From: an uncultured Collinsella sp.
GTDB lineage: Bacteria > Actinomycetota > Coriobacteriia > Coriobacteriales > Coriobacteriaceae
Direction: 5' to 3'
NCBI GenBank assembly: GCA_902492235.1
Contig: CABUKS010000038.1
Span: 1 to 12,905 of the forward strand
Length of the DNA: 12,905 nucleotides
Shown: piece by piece, positions 5,911-12,816 of the stretch
How positions within the stretch are numbered: position 1 is the stretch's first letter
Layout of the letters: each line of letters starts with the position of its first letter
Program-made: the position numbers and the translations under genes
Notes under the pieces: generated by a model
The model's database searches: none
Told to the model about the DNA's origin: nothing
Seen by the model: only the letters and a program-made list of their open reading frames with translations

Positions 5911-5947
5911 AACCTACCAAAATAAACCTGTCCCTTTTTGGCAGGTT
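5911..5947 (-). repeat. alternative-hairpin element overlapping the rph stop codon
   Basis: The outer arms 5911-5922 and 5936-5947 pair over 12 bp with a single G-U pair. An alternative 6-bp stem, AACCTG/CAGGTT (5942-5947 with 5925-5930), is followed on the minus strand by TATTTT. The two folds exclude each other. The minus strand carries GGGACAGGTTTATTTTGG, which resembles from memory an extragenic motif seen near REP-associated transposases. Its left arm includes bases of the rph stop. It may act as a terminator, or it may be a dispersed repeat. Confidence 0.5.
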
Positions 5948-6671
5948 AGACGAGGGCTTGGCGCTGAAGCTCGATGAGCTCGGCGATACCCTTGTCGCCC
6001 AGGTCGAGCAGGGCGTTGAGGCGTTTGCGGTCGAAGGGCGCCTGCTCGCCGGTGCCCTGGAGCTCGATCATCTCGCCGGTGTCGGTGGCGACGAGGTTCA
6101 TGTCGACCTCGGCATGGCTGTCCTCGGAATAATCGAGGTCAAGCAGCGTATTGCCGTCGACAACGCCCATGGAGATGGCAGCCACCTGGCCGATAAGCGG
6201 GATGCGCTCGATCTTGCCCGCCTCGACCCACATGGCGAGGGCGTCGTGCAGCGCCACCCAGGCGCCGGTGATGCTCGCTGTACGCGTGCCGCCATCGGCC
6301 TGAATCACATCGCAGTCGACGGTGACGGTGTACTCGCCGAGCGCCTTCATGTTGACGACGGTACGCAGGCTGCGGCCAATGAGGCGCTCGATCTCCATAG
6401 AGCGGCCCTTGCGGTTGGCGTGCTCGCGCTTGCAGCGCTTGCCGGTCGACGCCGGCAGCATGGCGTATTCCGCGGTCACCCAGCCGGCCTTAGCTCCCTT
6501 TCGCCAGCCCGGCACGCCCTCCTCGATAGTGGCGGCGCACAGCACGCGCGTGTCACCGAACTCGGCCAAACACGAGCCGTGGGCGTGCTTCATGACGCCA
6601 CGGGTGAGCTTAACGGGGCGCAACTCGTTGGCGGCGCGACCGTTGGCGCGGTTGACCTGCATGTACTCCAT
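5946..6671 (-). CDS. rph: ribonuclease PH
   Basis: RNase PH is a phosphate-dependent 3'-5' exoribonuclease that trims precursor tRNA 3' ends, working as a hexameric ring. The 241-residue product contains VKLTRGVMKHAHGSCLAEFGDTRVLC near the N-terminus, the REHANRKGRSMEIERLIGRSLR region, the phosphate-binding and catalytic segment DCDVIQADGGTRTASITGA, and a C-terminal EDSHAEVDMNLV and LQGTGEQAPF. The ATG at 6671 is preceded by AAAGGAAA at suitable spacing. A second ATG three codons later (6662) with its own GGAG is possible. It lies 54 nt after murI, and the stop codon lies inside an unusual hairpin. Confidence 0.96.
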   Translation of the reverse strand: MEYMQVNRANGRAANELRPVKLTRGVMKHAHGSCLAEFGDTRVLCAATIEEGVPGWRKGAKAGWVTAEYAMLPASTGKRCKREHANRKGRSMEIERLIGRSLRTVVNMKALGEYTVTVDCDVIQADGGTRTASITGAWVALHDALAMWVEAGKIERIPLIGQVAAISMGVVDGNTLLDLDYSEDSHAEVDMNLVATDTGEMIELQGTGEQAPFDRKRLNALLDLGDKGIAELIELQRQALV

Positions 6672-6725
6672 AGAAATTTCCTTTCGGCAAAAGATGTGGC
6701 GAAGGCTTTGGCGGCTGCCTTACAT

Positions 6726-7610
6726 CTATTTCAGCTCATCGATATCGATATGTTCGATGCTCTTGAGCGGCTGACCAAAGATAAAGCTACCCGCCACCGC
6801 AAACTCGGCAATGTTATCGGCCGTCGTGGCAAAACGATGCTGCGGCTCGGCGGCGTCGCCCGCCAGCTGCTCGCGGCGCGTGAGAATATCGGTCAGCTCG
6901 CGCGTGGTCTCCTCGGCGGAGCTCACGACGCGCACCCCAGGCCCCAGCGCATGGCGGATAGGTCCCACCAACAGCGGAAAATGCGTACAGCCGAGCACCA
7001 CGGTATCGATACCGTGGTCGCGCAGCGGCTCAACCGTGGCACCCACCAGCGCACGCACGGCAGGCGTATCGAAGATGTCCTCGTTCTCAAGCCACTGTTC
7101 CTGCAGATGTGCACCCGAGGCGAGTTCGTGTTCGACAACTTCGACAAAGCTCGAGGCAGGACAGCCGTATACATCGACGCCGGCATCCAGGTCCTGAATG
7201 GCGCGCGTGTAGGCGCCCGAGCGAATGGTGAGGTTGGTGGCGAGCACGCCCACGCGACGCGAGCGGGTGCTGTTGATTGCCGCACGGGCACCCGGCGCGA
7301 TCACACCGATGACGGGAACGTCGAGCACCTGCTGGGCCAGACGCAAGGCCGCAGCGGTCGCCGTGTTGCAGGCGATGACCATAATCTTAACGTCGTGCTT
7401 CGAAAGCCAACGACCCGCCTGCAACGCAAACGAGCGCACCTCATCCTCGGTACGCGTGCCGTAGGGACAGCGCTTGGTGTCGCCAAAGTAATAGACGGAC
7501 TCGTGCGGCAGCGCCGTCGCGATGGCGCGCGCAACCGTCAGACCGCCCAAACCAGAATCGAACACGCCAATCGGGCGCGTGTCGCCTGCCGGATTCTCGA
7601 TATCGGACAT
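6726..7610 (-). CDS. murI: glutamate racemase
   Basis: MurI converts L-glutamate to the D-glutamate needed for the second residue of the peptidoglycan stem. The 294-residue product belongs to the cofactor-independent Asp/Glu racemase family. It has PIGVFDSGLGGLTV (13-26), YFGDTKRCPYG, and the two catalytic cysteines in ACNTATA (Cys81) and GCTHFPLL (Cys208). The C-terminal tail (about 250-294) is longer than in some homologues but shows no extra domain. The ATG at 7610 is preceded by GGTGAGG, closely spaced. It lies downstream of murE and the HAD gene, fitting a cell wall precursor group. Confidence 0.96.
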   Translation of the reverse strand: MSDIENPAGDTRPIGVFDSGLGGLTVARAIATALPHESVYYFGDTKRCPYGTRTEDEVRSFALQAGRWLSKHDVKIMVIACNTATAAALRLAQQVLDVPVIGVIAPGARAAINSTRSRRVGVLATNLTIRSGAYTRAIQDLDAGVDVYGCPASSFVEVVEHELASGAHLQEQWLENEDIFDTPAVRALVGATVEPLRDHGIDTVVLGCTHFPLLVGPIRHALGPGVRVVSSAEETTRELTDILTRREQLAGDAAEPQHRFATTADNIAEFAVAGSFIFGQPLKSIEHIDIDELK

Positions 7611-7653
7611 TACCTCACCAGTCTCTCTCGAAAAGACATGTCCAAGTGCGGCG

Positions 7654-7676
7654 GCGGCGCGCTACGAACGCGCCGC
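7654..7676 (-). other. 8-bp GC-only hairpin enclosing the HAD gene stop codon
   Basis: GCGGCGCG (7654-7661) pairs with CGCGCCGC (7669-7676). The 7-nt loop contains the TAG stop of the HAD gene. No U-tract follows, so it is not a typical terminator. It may slow ribosomes or protect the mRNA, or simply reflect Ala/Arg codons. Confidence 0.35.
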
Positions 7677-8573
7677 GACCAGCAGCTCTGCCGTCGCCGC
7701 CCAACCGTCGACAATTTTGCCACGCGTAACGAAAGCGTTCTCGCAAGCAGCCAGGAACTCAGGCGCGCCGGCGCTCGTCAGGCCATTCTCGACCAGGCAG
7801 AACGTGCCCACGTGATCGGCCATATAGAAGTCGGACTCGGAGTCGCCGAGCGCCAACGTCTCCTCGCGCTCGATCCCTAGGTGCTCGCAGAAGCGCGCAA
7901 TGGCGACGCCTTTGTTGAGGCCCGCGGGGTTGATGTTGAATGCGCGACCGTCCTCGACGCGATCGAGTTCGAGCGTCGTCGGCTTGGACAGGTGAGTCAG
8001 ATGGCCGTTGCAAGCCCAGATCAGACCGCAGCCGGCCTCGTCCAGGATGGCCTGGACCTCATCGTCGGGCACATCGCCGCGCATGCCGACGGTGACCTCA
8101 CGGTATTTGTAGCCGGTCGACATGTCGTTGTGATACTCGATCTTGTGCGGCCAGCGGGCGAGGATCTTCTCGCACACACCGGTCTGCTCGATCACCTGGT
8201 GCGGCGTGAGGCCGCAAGAGGAGTCGTAGGGCATGTCGCCGGTCAGATACTCCCAATCGTTGGCTTTGAGATCGTACATGACCAGGCCGCCCATCTCGCC
8301 GATGTAGGAGTTGAGGCCGAGCACGCGCGCGTCCTCGTGGATCATGGTACGGTTGCGGCCCGAGGTGGGAACCACCTGAATACCAGCGCGAGCGAGCGCC
8401 ACGACGGCCTCGACGAGTTTGGTCGAAGGGTTGCCGTCGTTGTCGCGCAGCACGCACGAGCCGGGTGCAAGCATCGTGGCATCCAGGTCGGTAAAGACGT
8501 ACTTGACCTTGGCCAAGCGCTCGCGCATCTCGCCCAAAAGCTCGGCAACGGTCGGCAGGGTGTTGTGGGACAT
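7662..8573 (-). CDS. HAD-superfamily (Cof-like, class IIB) hydrolase of unknown substrate
   Basis: This is a probable phosphatase acting on a small phosphorylated molecule. The 303-residue product has all four HAD motifs: FTDLDATML with the nucleophile Asp29 and general acid Asp31, VPTSGRNR (Ser71), Lys221 in NPAGLNKGVAIA, and ALGDSESDFYMAD with the metal ligands Asp244 and Asp248. A substrate-specificity cap of the class II type lies between motifs II and III (about 85-205). The preferred start is the ATG at 8573 with GGAG 5 nt upstream. An ATG 14 codons earlier (8615) lacks a good site. It sits between murE and murI, which hints at a sugar-phosphate substrate linked to the cell wall, but that is only context. 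Sucrose-phosphate or mannosyl-phosphoglycerate phosphatases have similar architecture. Confidence 0.85.
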   Translation of the reverse strand: MSHNTLPTVAELLGEMRERLAKVKYVFTDLDATMLAPGSCVLRDNDGNPSTKLVEAVVALARAGIQVVPTSGRNRTMIHEDARVLGLNSYIGEMGGLVMYDLKANDWEYLTGDMPYDSSCGLTPHQVIEQTGVCEKILARWPHKIEYHNDMSTGYKYREVTVGMRGDVPDDEVQAILDEAGCGLIWACNGHLTHLSKPTTLELDRVEDGRAFNINPAGLNKGVAIARFCEHLGIEREETLALGDSESDFYMADHVGTFCLVENGLTSAGAPEFLAACENAFVTRGKIVDGWAATAELLVAARS

Positions 8574-8640
8574 GGTTACTCCGTTTACGTAGAAGGGTTT
8601 GGACTTGGACGGCATGTTTTGATTGAGGGAACACGCTTAT

Positions 8641-8669
8641 GGCGACAGCGCACTCAGGGCGCCGCCGCC
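8641..8669 (-). other. 11-bp hairpin between murE and the HAD gene
   Basis: The arms 8641-8651 and 8659-8669 pair over 11 bp with two G-U pairs and a 7-nt loop, 11 nt after the murE stop. No U-run follows on the minus strand, so it more likely stabilises or processes the mRNA than ends it. Apart from this, the 107-nt murE-HAD gap holds only the HAD ribosome binding site. Confidence 0.4.
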
Positions 8670-8680
8670 ATCATGGTTCA

Positions 8681-10243
8681 TTAGTCAAACTGGGTAACAT
8701 CGATCAAGCGATTGGCCAACGAAAGGTCGCTCTCGATGGGCACGAACTCGTCGCCCATGTGCATGAGCTCCTCGTCACCCTTTGCCAGCAGCAAGACAAT
8801 GGTGGGAGCATCGGGGTTGACGTACTCCTCGCGCGCCGCCTTGAACGCCGCATGCACAGCGGCTTCGCGGTCGAGGATGATCTTGTTCGGCGTATCGTCG
8901 GGAACATGCTCGGCAAGCTCGCGACAGACCTTCATCGGGTCCTCGTGAGCTGGATCCTCGTTGGCAAAGATCATCAGGTCGGAATACGGTGCGGCCTCGC
9001 GCGGCAATTGCTCGCGGCGCTCCTGAGCCTTGCCGCCGGCGGCGCCAAACAGCGCAATGACGGGGCTAGCGGGAAACGCGCGCTTGACCGACGAGAAAAG
9101 CGAACGGAACGAAAGCTGGTTGTGCGCATAGTCGACGACGCAGATCACGCGGCCGTCCTTCGACTCCACGACCTCCATGCGGCCCGGCACACGCAGTTTG
9201 GAGAGGCCCTTCTTGATAGCCTCGATACCGATGCCGATCTCGCGCGCGGCGGCGATAGCGACCAGCGCGTTCTCCACGTTAAAGTCTCCCGCGATACCCA
9301 GCAGGATCTTCTCCCCCGCCTCGGACTCGTCGGCGCTCATGCCGTGCAGGTTAAACTCGATGTTAAAGCCGAGCATGCGTACGTCGCTCGCCCACAGGCT
9401 TGCCTCGGGATGCTCGACGCCAACGGTCACCAAGCGCTCGGCCGTCGACGCTGCCTCTAGCACACGGTCAACCTCTTCGGTGCCCAGATTCACCACGGCG
9501 GTCTTTGCCTGGTCAAAGATCCTGAGTTTGCTCTCAAAATAATCCTCAAACGTGGGGTGTTCGATCGGCGAGATGTGGTCGCGGCCGATGTTGAGGAAGC
9601 ACGCCACGTCAAACGGCAGATTCTCGACGCGTTGGTACTTGAGCGCCTGGCTCGAAACCTCCATGACCATGGACTGGCGACCGGACGTGCGGCAGTTGGC
9701 GATATGGCGCCAGACCTCGGGGGCCTCGGGCGTAGTATTGGTGCTCTCGTAGCACTCGATGCCATCGTCGGTACTCACCGAGCCGATCATGCCGCAGGAC
9801 TCGCCCGCCGCGTTGATGATGGACTGGAGCATAAAAGCGGCCGTGGTCTTTCCCTTGGTACCGGTGATACCCACGATCTTGACGTCGTGGTCGGGACGGT
9901 CGTAGACCTCCGGCGGCAACAGGGCCATGGCCGTGCGAACGCTATCAACAACCAGCATCGCAGCACCGCTCTCCTGCGCCAGCGGCTCCAGAGACTCGAC
10001 CAGTGACTCCTCGCACACAAATGCGACGGCGCCCGCATCGAGCGCCATGCTCAAAAACGCGGGCTTAAAGGCAGCACCTTTGCAGAAGAACACGTCACCT
10101 GCCGAGACCGCGCGCGAATCAAACGAGCAGCCGGTCACGGCACGCTCGTCAACCTGCTCTGATGCGCGCAGCTCGCCGCACACATCGAGAAGCTTGGCAA
10201 GCGTATCGACCGTGGTCACGGTCGCGGAATCCGAATGGTGCAT
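8681..10243 (-). CDS. murE: UDP-N-acetylmuramyl-tripeptide synthetase (MurE family)
   Basis: MurE ligases add the third stem residue, a diamino acid, to UDP-MurNAc-L-Ala-D-Glu using ATP. The 520-residue product has the family layout. An N-terminal UDP-binding domain has FDSRAVSAGDVFFCKG (41-56). The central ATPase has GITGTKGKTT (125-134), STNTTPEAP, MEVSSQALKY (194-203), RDHISP and the probable carbamylated Lys239. The C-terminal domain has VDYAHNQ (370-376). The motifs are divergent: MEVSSQAL rather than MEVSSHAL, AKGDEE in place of the usual GKGHE, and FANEDPAHEDP (426-436) where meso-diaminopimelate enzymes have DNPR. This suggests another diamino acid such as lysine or ornithine. The ATG at 10243 has AAAGG 6 nt upstream. 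A promoter lies directly upstream. Confidence 0.9.
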   Translation of the reverse strand: MHHSDSATVTTVDTLAKLLDVCGELRASEQVDERAVTGCSFDSRAVSAGDVFFCKGAAFKPAFLSMALDAGAVAFVCEESLVESLEPLAQESGAAMLVVDSVRTAMALLPPEVYDRPDHDVKIVGITGTKGKTTAAFMLQSIINAAGESCGMIGSVSTDDGIECYESTNTTPEAPEVWRHIANCRTSGRQSMVMEVSSQALKYQRVENLPFDVACFLNIGRDHISPIEHPTFEDYFESKLRIFDQAKTAVVNLGTEEVDRVLEAASTAERLVTVGVEHPEASLWASDVRMLGFNIEFNLHGMSADESEAGEKILLGIAGDFNVENALVAIAAAREIGIGIEAIKKGLSKLRVPGRMEVVESKDGRVICVVDYAHNQLSFRSLFSSVKRAFPASPVIALFGAAGGKAQERREQLPREAAPYSDLMIFANEDPAHEDPMKVCRELAEHVPDDTPNKIILDREAAVHAAFKAAREEYVNPDAPTIVLLLAKGDEELMHMGDEFVPIESDLSLANRLIDVTQFD

Positions 10244-10277
10244 CTTTCACCTTTCTCAGCCATTTGGCAGGGACGGT

Positions 10278-10306
10278 TTTATAGTAACTGAAACGCACCC
10301 ACGCAA
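10278..10306 (-). promoter_or_regulatory. promoter for murE and following genes
   Basis: On the minus strand TTGCGT (10301-10306) and TATAAA (10278-10283) are 17 nt apart. Transcription would start about 10271, close to 30 nt before the murE start. The -35 box overlaps the T-tract of the asnB terminator, so termination of asnB and initiation of murE share bases. Confidence 0.6.
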
Positions 10307-10329
10307 AAACGGCTCCCGGAGGAGCCGTT
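10305..10329 (-). terminator. rho-independent terminator after asnB
   Basis: AACGGCTCC (10308-10316) pairs perfectly with GGAGCCGTT (10321-10329) around a 4-nt loop. On the minus strand a T-run follows (10309-10305). It starts 25 nt beyond the asnB stop and isolates asnB from murE. Confidence 0.93.
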
Positions 10330-10354
10330 ACGCGCAGGCATTCGTCAGCCGAGG

Positions 10355-12235
10355 CTAGGCAGCCTGAACAGCGGGCTGGTCCTCGTCGATAAAGAAGCGC
10401 TTGTACCACACCAAGAACACGAGCGGCGTATAGATCTTGCGCTGGAAATCGCCCTTGCCCGCAAAGTGCAGATCGAGCAGGTGCATGAGTTCGTCGGTAT
10501 TGAAGAACTCGCTTGCCCACGGCGCGGTGAAGTACTCCTTGACATAGTCGTACCACTTTTGCTCGCGCAGCCAGTAGACAATCGGCACCGGGAAGCCCAC
10601 CTTGGGACGGGTGGCCCACTCATCGGGCAGCGACTTGTTGGCAGCGTGGCGGAGTACCTGTTTGTTGCCGTTCTCGTTGATGCGGTAGCGGTCGGGAATG
10701 TGCTCGGCGAACTCCATGACTTTGCGGTCCAGGAAGGGCACGCGCAGCTCCAGTGAGTGTGCCATGCACATCTTGTCGGCCTTGAGCAGAATGTCGCCCG
10801 GGAGCCACATGTTCATGTCCAGGTACTGCTTCTTGACCAGCTCGGGCTGACCCTTCACGCGCGCATAGATGGGAGCGGCAAGCTCGAAGGCGCCATCGCC
10901 GGTGTTGTACTCGGGCTTGAGCACACCGTCGACCTCGCGCTCCGGCCATACCAGAGCCTGTCCCAGGAACGACTTCTCGGGAATCTCGGCACCCTTGACC
11001 AGGAAGTTATGTCCCTTGAAGTACGGCATATGCAGCGCCAGATTACCGAGCGCGCGACGGATGGGCAGCGGCACCATCTTTTTGTACTTGCGCACCGGGA
11101 CCGTATCCTCGTAGTAGGCGTAGCCGCCAAAGAGTTCGTCGGCGCCTTCGCCCGAAAGCACGACGGTGACGTCCTTGCGAGCCATCTCGGCCAAGAACCA
11201 CAGCGGCACGGAAGACAGGTTGGACTGCGGCTCGTCCATGTGATACTGGATGTCCTCGAGCGCACCGAAGAACTCGTCGGCGGTAATCATCTTGCGAACG
11301 TTCTCGACGCCGAGCTTATCGGAAAGTTCCTTGGCGTAGTTGGTCTCGTTGAAGTTCTTGTAGTCAAAGCCCACCGAGAAGGTCTTGTCGGGCATGAGGC
11401 AAGCGGCGATGTAGCTGGAGTCGACGCCACCGGAGAGGAACGACGCGACCTTGACGTCGGCGATGCGATGGGCCTCGACGCTCTCGTGCACGACCTCGTC
11501 CAGCTCATCGACGTACTCCTCGAACGGCTTCTCGACGGCAGAGTAATCGCAATCCCAGTAGCGCTCGATGTTCATCTTGCCGGTCGGGATATCGACGGTA
11601 AAGTAGTGCGCCGGCGGCAGCTTGTAGACACCCTCGAAGAAGGTCTCCTCGGTTGCCGAATACTGCAGCGTCATGTACGGACGCAGGGCCTTTTTGTTGA
11701 CCGCCTTGTGGAAGTGCGGGTAGTCCAAGAAGCTCTTGATCTCGGAACCAAAGAGCACGCCCGGAGCGCCGTCGCCCGCATCGGCCATGGGATAGTAGTA
11801 AAGCGGCTTGATGCCAAAGATGTCGCGGGCGCCAAAAAGCTTGTTCTTCTTTTTGTCCCAGATGACGAAGGCGTACATACCGCGTAAGCGATCGAGGACG
11901 GCCTCGCCCCACTCCTCGTAGCCGTGCAGGAGGCTCTCGGTGTCGGCGCCGCAGTGGAACTTGTAGCCCTTGGCCTCGAGCTCGGAACGGAGTTCTTGGA
12001 AGTTGTAGATCTCGCCGTTGAAGACAATGACGACGCTACCGTCCTCGTTGGCCATGGGTTGGGCGCCAGCCTCGGTCAGGTCGAGGATCGACAGGCGGCG
12101 GAAGCCGAGGGCAACGCGGCCGTCGATAAACTGACCGCCCATGTCGGGACCGCGATGGACGATGCGGTCCATCATCTTGGTGAGCACCTCGGATTGGTTA
12201 TCCGTCCCACCGACAAAACCGACAAAACCGCACAT
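10355..12235 (-). CDS. asnB: glutamine-hydrolysing asparagine synthetase
   Basis: AsnB transfers ammonia from glutamine to aspartate through an aspartyl-AMP intermediate. The 626-residue product has the N-terminal class II glutaminase domain: catalytic Cys2 after the initiator Met, RIVHRGPD (24-31), FNGEIYN (72-78) and GADTE (96-100). The synthetase domain follows, with the pyrophosphate-binding loop SFLSGGVDSS (265-274) and SGEGADELFGGY (361-372). The ATG at 12235 has AGAGGGG at suitable spacing and places Cys at position 2, as maturation requires. The length is in the range of the long bacterial AsnB/LtsA group, some of which amidate peptidoglycan precursors rather than make free asparagine, and murE is the next gene. 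That alternative is inference only. It is a single-gene unit with its own terminator. Confidence 0.93.
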   Translation of the reverse strand: MCGFVGFVGGTDNQSEVLTKMMDRIVHRGPDMGGQFIDGRVALGFRRLSILDLTEAGAQPMANEDGSVVIVFNGEIYNFQELRSELEAKGYKFHCGADTESLLHGYEEWGEAVLDRLRGMYAFVIWDKKKNKLFGARDIFGIKPLYYYPMADAGDGAPGVLFGSEIKSFLDYPHFHKAVNKKALRPYMTLQYSATEETFFEGVYKLPPAHYFTVDIPTGKMNIERYWDCDYSAVEKPFEEYVDELDEVVHESVEAHRIADVKVASFLSGGVDSSYIAACLMPDKTFSVGFDYKNFNETNYAKELSDKLGVENVRKMITADEFFGALEDIQYHMDEPQSNLSSVPLWFLAEMARKDVTVVLSGEGADELFGGYAYYEDTVPVRKYKKMVPLPIRRALGNLALHMPYFKGHNFLVKGAEIPEKSFLGQALVWPEREVDGVLKPEYNTGDGAFELAAPIYARVKGQPELVKKQYLDMNMWLPGDILLKADKMCMAHSLELRVPFLDRKVMEFAEHIPDRYRINENGNKQVLRHAANKSLPDEWATRPKVGFPVPIVYWLREQKWYDYVKEYFTAPWASEFFNTDELMHLLDLHFAGKGDFQRKIYTPLVFLVWYKRFFIDEDQPAVQAA

Positions 12236-12286
12236 ATACTATCCCCTCTGCTGTTGCTGGGCATCAAATCGAATCAGTAGCTTTTG

Positions 12287-12292
12287 AGTATA
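12287..12292 (-). promoter_or_regulatory. candidate -10 box for asnB
   Basis: TATACT on the minus strand lies about 52 nt before the asnB start, in the same CGGGTATACTC-like context as the tatA -10. No -35 is convincing at the expected distance. The rest of the 187-nt gap up to tRNA-Val shows nothing I can name. Confidence 0.4.
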
Positions 12293-12403
12293 CCCGAGGG
12301 CGTAAAGAGGGGCGGAATGTTCAGGCAATCTCAACTGAATCAGCTCCGCTGTGACACGCGCGAGTTACCTTTAATGGATATGAGGTGAATGGCGCGATTG
12401 TTT

Positions 12404-12412
12404 TGCTATACT
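12404..12412 (+). promoter_or_regulatory. extended -10 promoter for tRNA-Val
   Basis: TGC-TATACT on the plus strand (box at 12407-12412) ends 10 nt before the first tRNA base. The extended TGN element compensates for the lack of a clear -35. Transcription would begin at about 12420. Confidence 0.6.
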
Positions 12413-12422
12413 CTCTCCGCAC

Positions 12423-12498
12423 GGGCGATTGGCGCAACGGTTAGCGCAGGTGCTTTACACGCACAAGGCTGGGGGTTCGAATCCCTCATCGCCCACCA
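12423..12498 (+). tRNA. tRNA-Val, anticodon TAC
   Basis: This is a 76-nt cloverleaf with acceptor GGGCGAT/ATCGCCC, discriminator A and encoded CCA (12496-12498). The D arm is GCGC-AACGGTTA-GCGC. The anticodon loop TTTACAC has TAC at positions 34-36, decoding GUA and other valine codons. The T arm is GGGGG-TTCGAAT-CCCTC. The outer anticodon-stem pair is a G-A mismatch. It is the only clear plus-strand gene besides the truncated one at the right edge, and it is divergent from asnB. Confidence 0.96.
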
Positions 12499-12507
12499 CT
12501 GAATTGG

Positions 12508-12536
12508 AAACGGTCCTCGCAAGGGGACCGTTTTTT
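12508..12536 (+). terminator. rho-independent terminator after tRNA-Val
   Basis: AAACGGTCC (12508-12516) pairs with GGACCGTTT (12525-12533). T-G and C-G pairs extend the stem to a GCAA tetraloop (12519-12522). The T-run continues to 12536. It starts 10 nt after the tRNA CCA. Confidence 0.93.
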
Positions 12537-12590
12537 GTTTGGGCCCAGCGCATGGGATTCGAACCCTAAGGACCCCTTATTTCAAGGCCG

Positions 12591-12807
12591 TGGCCAAAAA
12601 ATGGCAAAAATGAGTACTGCTACTTTGTTTGCAACATATAAAAAGATAGTATTTGCTTAAGTTACGCAACATATGTCCATTATAAGGACTAACAGTTGGA
12701 TCAAAATCGTGCTTTCATCGCCATTTCGACTTGCCATCTGGCCTTATTAGTCCAAAATTGCTGCTACCAAATCGGTAACAGTACTCATATTTGATGTTTT
12801 TTGACCA
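12591..12807. mobile_element. AT-rich element bounded by imperfect 33-nt inverted repeats (MITE-like)
   Basis: Bases 12591-12623 match the reverse complement of 12775-12807 at 27 of 33 positions, including an uninterrupted ATGAGTACTG core. The roughly 150 bp between them is clearly richer in A and T than the surrounding genes and contains no gene-sized frame. This layout fits a miniature inverted-repeat transposable element, or two inverted copies of a dispersed repeat. No target-site duplication is obvious. It sits between a tRNA gene, a common insertion spot, and a probable IS end. There are no other recognisable features in 12541-12863 apart from a T-loop-like GGGTTCGAATCCC on the minus strand (12552-12564). 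Confidence 0.5.
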
Positions 12808-12816
12808 GCAGGGGGG

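Noticed and set aside
5958..7880. 640-codon open frame on the plus strand
   Set aside because: It is antisense to rph, murI and the end of the HAD gene, all with clear catalytic motifs. The translation shows no domain.
10757..11887. 376-codon open frame on the plus strand
   Set aside because: It is antisense to asnB and has no recognisable product.
12541..12575. Possible second tRNA gene on the minus strand
   Set aside because: Only the T-loop consensus is present. The T stem would have just 3 pairs, and no matching acceptor or anticodon arm can be drawn.
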